Part shown: one piece after another, positions 5,337 through 10,689 of the stretch
Layout of the letters: the number at the start of each line of letters is the position of its first letter
How positions within the stretch are numbered: the stretch's first letter is position 1
DNA from: Rhodospirillaceae bacterium
Lineage (GTDB): Bacteria > Pseudomonadota > Alphaproteobacteria > Rhodospirillales > Magnetospirillaceae
Length of the DNA: 10,689 nucleotides
NCBI GenBank assembly: GCA_030151865.1
Contig: JASLCK010000095.1
Location: 1 to 10,689 of the forward strand
Direction: 5' to 3'
The notes under the pieces: model-generated
Told to the model about the DNA's origin: nothing
The model's database searches: none
What the model saw: only the letters and a program-made list of their open reading frames with translations
Made by a program: the position numbers and the translations under genes

Positions 5337-6740
5337 GTGAGCAACGACATCGTTACGGCACAGTGGAGCAAAATTCGCGGACATCTGCGCGAAGAGTTCG
5401 GCGAGGCCGCCTTTAAAAGCTGGCTCAACCCGCTCAACGTGGCAGAAATCCGCGACGGTCAGGTGCGCATTGCCGTGCCGACCCGGTTTCTGCGCGACTG
5501 GGTGGTGACCCATTACAGCGACCGCATCCGGGCGCTGTGGGCCAAGGAAGATCCCAGCATCAACACCATCGACATCGTGGTGCAGCCGACGGTGGCGCGT
5601 TCCGCCAACGGTCAGGCCGCTGCCGCTGTTACGGCCAAGCCGCAGGTTCAGGCCGTCCCGCCGCAGCCGGTCAGCGTGCCCGCGGCCCCCTGCGAACCGG
5701 CCAATGTCAGTGAAGAAATCGGCGCGCCTTTGGATCCGCGCTATACCTTCGACAATTTCGTGGTGGGCAAGCCCAACGAATTCGCCTATGCCGCCGCCCG
5801 GCGCGTGGCCGAATCCGACACCGTATCGTTCAATCCGCTGTTTCTTTACGGCGGCGTCGGTCTGGGCAAGACCCACCTGATGCATGCGGTGGCCTGGCAT
5901 ATCCGCGAACGCAATCCCAGGCGGTCGGTGATCTATCTGTCGGCGGAAAAGTTCATGTACCGTTTCGTCCGGGCGCTGCGCTATCAGGACACCATGGCGT
6001 TCAAGGAACAGTTCCGCTCGGTCGATGTTTTGATGATCGACGATGTGCAGTTCATCGGCGGTAAGGATTCGACCCAGGAAGAGTTCTTCCACACCTTCAA
6101 TTCGCTGGTGGATCAGGGCCGTCAGATCATCATCTCGGCAGACAAGTCGCCATCCGATTTGCAAGGAATGGAAGAGCGCCTGCGCTCCCGTCTGGGCTGC
6201 GGTCTGGTGGCCGACATTCACGCCACCAGCTATGAACTGCGGCTGGGCATCATCGGATCCAAGGCCGAGCAGATGGGCGTTGACGTGCCGGTCAAAGTGG
6301 CCGAATTCCTGGCTCACAAGATCACCAGCAACGTGCGCGAACTGGAAGGGGCGCTGAACCGCGTGGTCGCCCATGCCCAGTTGGTCGGACGCGACATCAC
6401 CTTGGAAAGCACCCAGGACGTGCTGCATGATCTGCTGCGCGCCAATGACCGCCGGATCACCATCGAGGAAATCCAGAAGAAGGTGGCCGAGCATTTCAAT
6501 ATCAAGCTTCAGGAAATGTCGTCGGCGCGCCGGGCCCGTCAGGTGGCGCGGCCCCGTCAGGTGGCGATGTATCTGGCCAAGCAGTTGACCAGCCGGTCCT
6601 TGCCGGAAATCGGCCGCAAGTTCGGTGGGCGCGACCACACCACGGTGATGCACGCCGTCAAGAAGATTGAAGAACTGCGTAGTGCCGATTCCTCCTTCGC
6701 CGAGGATGTGGAATTGCTGCGCCGCATGCTGGAAAGCTGA
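5337..6740 (+). CDS. dnaA: Chromosomal replication initiator DnaA
   Basis: The 467-residue protein has the standard four-domain layout: domain I 1-85 (helicase-loading/oligomerisation), an Ala/Pro/Val-rich linker 86-130, AAA+ domain III about 131-350, and DNA-binding domain IV about 370-467. Walker A is GGVGLGKT (172-179), Walker B LMIDD (232-236), arginine-finger R285 in SRLGCGL, and sensor II R334 in SNVRELEG. The DnaA-box recognition signature GGRDHTTVMHAVKKIEEL spans 430-447 with D433, H434 and T435. C288 replaces the tryptophan common at that place. DnaA-ATP opens oriC and also acts as a transcription factor. The start is GTG, forced by an in-frame TAA immediately before it; the Shine-Dalgarno is only GGGG 8 nt away, suggesting deliberately low translation. 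Confidence 0.98.
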   Translation: MSNDIVTAQWSKIRGHLREEFGEAAFKSWLNPLNVAEIRDGQVRIAVPTRFLRDWVVTHYSDRIRALWAKEDPSINTIDIVVQPTVARSANGQAAAAVTAKPQVQAVPPQPVSVPAAPCEPANVSEEIGAPLDPRYTFDNFVVGKPNEFAYAAARRVAESDTVSFNPLFLYGGVGLGKTHLMHAVAWHIRERNPRRSVIYLSAEKFMYRFVRALRYQDTMAFKEQFRSVDVLMIDDVQFIGGKDSTQEEFFHTFNSLVDQGRQIIISADKSPSDLQGMEERLRSRLGCGLVADIHATSYELRLGIIGSKAEQMGVDVPVKVAEFLAHKITSNVRELEGALNRVVAHAQLVGRDITLESTQDVLHDLLRANDRRITIEEIQKKVAEHFNIKLQEMSSARRARQVARPRQVAMYLAKQLTSRSLPEIGRKFGGRDHTTVMHAVKKIEELRSADSSFAEDVELLRRMLES

Positions 6741-6865
6741 GCCCTTTTCGGGGGACGTCTGTTCGCCGAAGGCTGAAAATCTCCGCCCTGACGCCCATTC
6801 GGGCATTGGGGCGGGGTGGGTGGCGGCAAAAGGGGCTTATGGCCCTCTAAAGCCTGCAAAACCGC

Positions 6866-6893
6866 TTCTGATACAAAAGGCTTGTGGTATACT
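6866..6893 (+). promoter_or_regulatory. Extended -10 promoter of dnaN
   Basis: TATACT at 6888-6893 is preceded by TG-N (6885-6887), an extended -10 element. The -35 is poor: TTCTGA at 6866-6871 with a 16-bp spacer. The start would be near 6900, leaving a leader of about 72 nt. This explains the 231-bp gap between dnaA and dnaN and would let dnaN-recF be expressed independently of dnaA. Confidence 0.55.
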
Positions 6894-6896
6894 GTC

Positions 6897-6915
6897 CCCC
6901 CTTTACCCAAGGGGG
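6897..6915 (+). promoter_or_regulatory. Hairpin at the predicted dnaN transcript 5' end
   Basis: CCCCCTT / AAGGGGG, seven perfect pairs around a TACCC loop, at or just before the predicted start. It could protect the 5' end of the mRNA or reduce promoter escape. No T-tract follows, so it is not a terminator. Confidence 0.4.
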
Positions 6916-6971
6916 TGCGGCAACGCGCCTGGTGCCAACGCGGAAAGCCGCTCGAACAGCAACGGAACGCC

Positions 6972-8090
6972 ATGAAACTGACCATTGAACGCGCCGCCCT
7001 GCTGAAGTCCCTCAGTCATGTGCAGAGTGTCGTTGAACGGCGCAATACCATTCCGATCCTGTCCAATGTCAAGATCGAGGGACGCGACGGCCGTGTCAGC
7101 CTGAACGCCACCGACATGGACCTGGATATCGTCGAAGCGGTTGCCGCCGACGTCATCCGCCCCGGCGCCACCACCGCTCCCGCCCATACGCTCTATGACA
7201 TCGTGCGCAAGCTGCCCGAAGGCGCGCAGGTCGAGATCGAACATACCGGCGACGACAGCCAGTTGGCTCTGCGCTCCGGCCGGTCCAAGTTCACCCTGTC
7301 GGCCCTGCCGGTCGATGATTATCCGGTGATGTCGGGCGGTGAACTGCCCAACAGCTTCAGCCTGTCGGCCGACGATCTGAAGGGGCTGATCGACCGCACC
7401 CGCTTCGCCATTTCCAACGAAGAAACCCGCTATTATCTGAACGGCATCTATCTGCATGCCGCCACCTCGAACGGTGTGGCGGTGCTGCGCGCCGTGGCCA
7501 CCGACGGCCACCGTCTGGCCCGCGTCGAAGTGCCGCTGCCGGAAGGCGCTGCGGGCATTCCCGGCGTGATCGTGCCCAAGAAGACCGTGACCGAACTGCG
7601 CAAGCTGCTCGATGAAACCACCATGGACGTGGTGGTGTCGCTGTCGGAAACCAAGATCCGCTTCGCTTTCGACAATGCCGAGCTGACCTCCAAGCTGATT
7701 GACGGCACCTTCCCCGATTACGAACGGGTCATTCCCGCCGACAATGACAAGGTGCTGGAAGTGGACTGCAAGTCCTTCAGCCAGGCGGTTGACCGCGTTT
7801 CGGCCATCAGCAGCGAAAAGTCGCGCGCCATCAAGCTGGCCGTCGATAAGGGCACCCTGACCCTGTCGGCGTCGAGCCCGGAAGCCGGCAGCGCGGTGGA
7901 AGAACTGGAAGCGGCTTACGATTCGTCGGCCATCGAGATCGGGTTCAATTCCCGCTATCTGATGGACATTCTGGCGCAGATCGAAGGCGACGCGGCCCGC
8001 TTCGCCATGGCCGATTCCGCCAGCCCCACCGTGGTGCGCGAAGTCGCCGACGGCAGCGCGGTTTATGTTTTGATGCCCATGCGGGTGTGA
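6972..8090 (+). CDS. dnaN: DNA polymerase III beta subunit (sliding clamp)
   Basis: A 372-residue protein, close to the 366 of E. coli. It forms a ring-shaped homodimer that tethers polymerase III and other enzymes to DNA. Family segments are clear: the N-terminal MKLTIERAALLKSLSHVQ, RNTIPILSN near 24-32, RYYLNGIYLH, TDGHRLA, GTFPDYERVIP, and the C-terminal VLMPMRV that helps form the hydrophobic pocket for clamp-binding motifs. The ATG at 6972 is chosen because it opens the conserved N-terminus; an upstream extension in the same frame (from 6816) has unrelated sequence and overlaps the promoter. The Shine-Dalgarno is weak (CGGAA). recF follows after 19 nt and is probably co-transcribed. Confidence 0.97.
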   Translation: MKLTIERAALLKSLSHVQSVVERRNTIPILSNVKIEGRDGRVSLNATDMDLDIVEAVAADVIRPGATTAPAHTLYDIVRKLPEGAQVEIEHTGDDSQLALRSGRSKFTLSALPVDDYPVMSGGELPNSFSLSADDLKGLIDRTRFAISNEETRYYLNGIYLHAATSNGVAVLRAVATDGHRLARVEVPLPEGAAGIPGVIVPKKTVTELRKLLDETTMDVVVSLSETKIRFAFDNAELTSKLIDGTFPDYERVIPADNDKVLEVDCKSFSQAVDRVSAISSEKSRAIKLAVDKGTLTLSASSPEAGSAVEELEAAYDSSAIEIGFNSRYLMDILAQIEGDAARFAMADSASPTVVREVADGSAVYVLMPMRV

Positions 8091-8109
8091 TGGGACGGAG
8101 AGTAGTTTC

Positions 8110-9246
8110 GTGCTGGCGGTGACCCGCCTGACTTTAAGCGATTTTCGCTGTTATTCCTTCCTTCGGCTGGAATGCGACAGCCGCCCGGTGATTCTGACCG
8201 GCCCCAACGGGGCTGGAAAAACCAACATCCTGGAAGCGTTGTCGTTTTTCTCGCCGGGGCGGGGCCTGCGCCGCGCCAAGTTGTCGGACATCACCCGCAA
8301 GGGGGCGGCGGACGGTGCGCCTTGGGCGGTGGCGGCGGTTCTGGATCGCCCTGATGGCCCCTGGGGCCAGGGCGGGACGCTGGATATGGGCACCGGTCGG
8401 GAAGCCGGGTCGGAACGGCGTCTGGTGCGCATCGACGGTCAGGCGGCACGGTCCCAATCGGCTTTGACCCAGGTGGTCAGCGCTTTGTGGCTGACCCCGG
8501 CCATGGACCGGCTGTTTACCGAAGGGGCGACCGGGCGGCGGCGATTTCTCGACCGTCTGGTGTTGGGGGCGGACCCTGCCCATGCCGGTCGGGCCAGCGC
8601 TTACGAGCGCGCCATGCGGGAACGTACCCGGCTGTTGAAGGAAGGACGGTTCGATCCGTCCTGGCTGGGGGTTTTGGAAGACGCCATGGCCGTCCAAGGG
8701 GTGGACATGGCGGCGGCCCGTAAACGGGTTGCGGCCCGTCTGAACCAGGCCTGCGGTCAGGGTATCGGCCCGTTTCCCGCCGCCGAACTGACGGTTCTGG
8801 GCGGGGTGGAAGATTTGCTGGACCAATCGGGCGAGGCCGAGACGGTACAGCGTTTCAAGGACATTCTGGCCCAGTCGCGCCGCCGCGACGCCGAGGCCGG
8901 GGGGGCCGTGGATGGTCCGCACCGCAGTGACATGCAGGTGCGCCACGCGGCCAAGGATTTACCGGCCGAGTTGTGTTCGACCGGCGAGCAGAAGGCGATC
9001 TTGGTGTCGATCGTGCTGGGTCAGGCCCGTGCCCAGGCCGCCGACCGGCAGATGCCGCCGCTTCTGCTGTTGGACGAGATTGCGGCGCATCTGGATCAGA
9101 CGCGCCGCGCCGCCTTGTTCGACGAGTTGTGCGCCCTGGGGGCGCAAAGCTGGTTGACGGGCACCGATGCCGCCCTGTTCGCCGAATTCGGCGGGCGGGG
9201 CCAGTTCTTTCATGTCGAGGACGCTGTCGCCCGGCGAGAGAACTGA
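8110..9246 (+). CDS. recF: DNA replication and repair protein RecF
   Basis: A 378-residue SMC/ABC-type ATPase that helps load RecA at single-strand gaps together with RecO and RecR. Walker A is GPNGAGKTN (31-39), the ABC signature STGEQK (290-295), Walker B LLLLDE (318-323), and the D-loop H327-L328-D329. The middle segment LWLTPAMDRLFTEGATGRRRFLDRL (about 126-150) is typical for RecF. The start is GTG at 8110 with GGAG about 9-12 nt upstream; another GTG nine bases later is a possible alternative. The gene lies 19 nt after dnaN, and the dnaN-recF-gyrB order is the ancestral bacterial one. Confidence 0.96.
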   Translation: MLAVTRLTLSDFRCYSFLRLECDSRPVILTGPNGAGKTNILEALSFFSPGRGLRRAKLSDITRKGAADGAPWAVAAVLDRPDGPWGQGGTLDMGTGREAGSERRLVRIDGQAARSQSALTQVVSALWLTPAMDRLFTEGATGRRRFLDRLVLGADPAHAGRASAYERAMRERTRLLKEGRFDPSWLGVLEDAMAVQGVDMAAARKRVAARLNQACGQGIGPFPAAELTVLGGVEDLLDQSGEAETVQRFKDILAQSRRRDAEAGGAVDGPHRSDMQVRHAAKDLPAELCSTGEQKAILVSIVLGQARAQAADRQMPPLLLLDEIAAHLDQTRRAALFDELCALGAQSWLTGTDAALFAEFGGRGQFFHVEDAVARREN

Positions 9247-9307
9247 CCCTCCGGCAGAACACCGCCGGGGTCTCATGCGATGTGGTTTTCATAAGGATTA
9301 AGTGTCG

Positions 9308-10689
9308 ATGTCGAGCGAAGCCGCCAACCTGGACGCCAATGCCGCCGCCGAAGAATACGGCGCAGATTCCATTAAGGTTCTGCGCGGTCTGGAGGCCGTG
9401 CGCAAACGCCCCGGCATGTATATCGGCAACACCGGCGACGGCTCGGGCCTGCACCACATGGTCTATGAAGTGGTGGACAACGCCATCGACGAAGCCCTGG
9501 CGGGTCATGCCGACAAGGTGGATGTGACGCTGAACCCCGACGGGTCTTGCACCGTGCGCGACAACGGGCGCGGCATTCCCACCGACATCCATAAGGAAGA
9601 AGGCGTCTCGGCGGCGGAAGTCATCATGACCCAGCTGCATGCCGGCGGTAAGTTCGACCAGAACAGCTATAAGGTGTCGGGCGGTCTGCACGGCGTCGGC
9701 GTGTCGGTGGTCAACGCCTTGTCGGAATGGCTGGACCTGCGGGTGTGGCGCGACGGCAAGGAACATTACATGCGCTTCGCCCATGGCGAGGCGGTCAAGC
9801 CGCTGGCCGTGGTCGGCGACGCCCCGATCACCGAAAAGGGCACGCCCCTGACCGGTACCGAAGTGACCTTTTCGCCATCGATCGGCAAGGCGGGCGAAGC
9901 CATCTTCGATACCGTGACCGAGTTTGAATTCTCGACCCTGGAACATCGCCTGCGGGAACTGGCCTTCCTGAATTCCGGCGTCTATCTGCGCCTGTCCGAC
10001 CATCGCGCCGCCGAGGAACGGGCGGTCGATCTGCATTATGTCGGCGGCGTCGAGGCCTTTGTGAAGTACCTGGACAAGTCCAAGCAGGCCCTGCACAGCC
10101 CGCCGATCGCCGTGATGGGCGAGAAGGAAGGCATCAGCGTCGAAGTGGCGATGGAATGGACCGACGCCTATCACGAAACCTGTCTGTGCTTCACCAACAA
10201 CATTCCCCAGCGTGACGGCGGCACCCATCTGGCCGGGTTCCGCGCCGCCCTGACCCGCACCATCAACACCTATGCCAACGATTCCGGCATCGCCAAAAAG
10301 GAAAAGGTGGCGCTGCTGGGCGACGACATGCGCGAAGGCCTGACCTGCGTGCTGTCGGTCAAGGTGCCGGATCCCAAATTCTCGTCCCAGACCAAGGACA
10401 AGCTGGTGTCGTCGGAAGTCCGCCCGGTGGTGGAAAGCGTGGTCGGTGAAAAGCTGCAACAGTGGTTCGAGGAACATCCCAACGAAGCCCGCAAGGTGGT
10501 CGCCAAGGTGGTGGAAGCCGCCGCCGCCCGCGAAGCCGCCCGCAAGGCCCGCGAACTGACGCGGCGCAAGGGTGCGTTGGACATCGCCACCCTGCCCGGC
10601 AAACTGGCCGACTGTCAGGAACGCGATCCGGCCCTGTCCGAACTGTTCATCGTCGAGGGTGACTCGGCAGGTGGATCGGCCAAGCAGGG
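9308..10689 (+). CDS. gyrB: DNA gyrase subunit B, N-terminal 460 residues
   Basis: The gene is cut by the right edge; GyrB is usually about 800 residues. Visible parts are the GHKL ATPase domain, the transducer domain and the start of TOPRIM. Catalytic E54 and Mg-binding N58 lie in YEVVDNAIDEA. D85 lies in RDNGRGIP, the lid/glycine motif GGLHGVGVSVVNAL begins at 125, the QTK loop is at 361-363, and the TOPRIM motif EGDSAGG at 450-456. Gyrase introduces negative supercoils with GyrA. The ATG at 9308 has AAGGA 10 nt upstream. A GTG two codons earlier (9302) is in frame but only 4 nt from the Shine-Dalgarno; an in-frame TAA precedes it. The 61-bp recF-gyrB gap has a small CCGGC / GCCGG hairpin (9251-9268) without a T-tract, so read-through from recF is likely. 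Confidence 0.97.
   Translation, partial: MSSEAANLDANAAAEEYGADSIKVLRGLEAVRKRPGMYIGNTGDGSGLHHMVYEVVDNAIDEALAGHADKVDVTLNPDGSCTVRDNGRGIPTDIHKEEGVSAAEVIMTQLHAGGKFDQNSYKVSGGLHGVGVSVVNALSEWLDLRVWRDGKEHYMRFAHGEAVKPLAVVGDAPITEKGTPLTGTEVTFSPSIGKAGEAIFDTVTEFEFSTLEHRLRELAFLNSGVYLRLSDHRAAEERAVDLHYVGGVEAFVKYLDKSKQALHSPPIAVMGEKEGISVEVAMEWTDAYHETCLCFTNNIPQRDGGTHLAGFRAALTRTINTYANDSGIAKKEKVALLGDDMREGLTCVLSVKVPDPKFSSQTKDKLVSSEVRPVVESVVGEKLQQWFEEHPNEARKVVAKVVEAAAAREAARKARELTRRKGALDIATLPGKLADCQERDPALSELFIVEGDSAGGSAKQ

Noticed and set aside
6816..6971. N-terminal extension of dnaN from an upstream in-frame ATG
   Set aside because: The extra 52 residues precede the conserved clamp N-terminus, have no family match, and overlap the predicted promoter and 5' hairpin.

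Overview
This window is a high-GC alphaproteobacterial chromosome segment. The gene order rpsT-dnaA-dnaN-recF-gyrB, the DnaA and RecF sequences, and the GTG start of dnaA suggest a Rhodospirillales organism, possibly Magnetospirillum-like. That genus-level guess is inference, because no database search was possible.

Left part (1-2878, minus strand): a (R)-3-hydroxybutyrate (ketone body / PHB monomer) utilisation operon. In transcription order it holds a GntP-family permease, a D-3-hydroxybutyrate dehydrogenase with every family active-site residue in place, and the 5' end of a CoA-transferase alpha subunit that runs off the window. A near-perfect sigma-54 (-24/-12) promoter precedes the permease gene. 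Two inverted repeats of identical geometry (GTCTG-N6-CAGAC) lie about 100 and 182 bp upstream of the predicted transcription start. The operon also carries two intercistronic stem-loops. A divergent PAS / AAA+ / Fis-type sigma-54 activator (2879-4294) is the obvious regulator. The arrangement resembles the Pseudomonas aeruginosa HbcR/BdhA/GntP/CoA-transferase locus.

Middle part (4295-5336): the activator gene ends in a plausible terminator. rpsT (ribosomal protein S20) follows, with a good TTGACG/TATAAC promoter and a strong intrinsic terminator. A 585-bp gap then precedes dnaA. It holds an AT-rich island (37% GC over 4951-5120), several dyads, a possible dnaA promoter, and a 70-nt element that can fold into a three-way junction inside the predicted dnaA leader. 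I see no cluster of DnaA boxes, so oriC itself is not supported here.

Right part (5337-10689, plus strand): the replication block dnaA (initiator), dnaN (sliding clamp), recF (gap-repair ATPase) and gyrB (gyrase B, cut by the window edge). dnaN appears to have its own extended -10 promoter. recF follows dnaN by 19 nt, and gyrB follows recF by 61 nt. The protein-coding genes are ordinary. The less explained material is the regulatory DNA of the 3-hydroxybutyrate operon and the dnaA leader.
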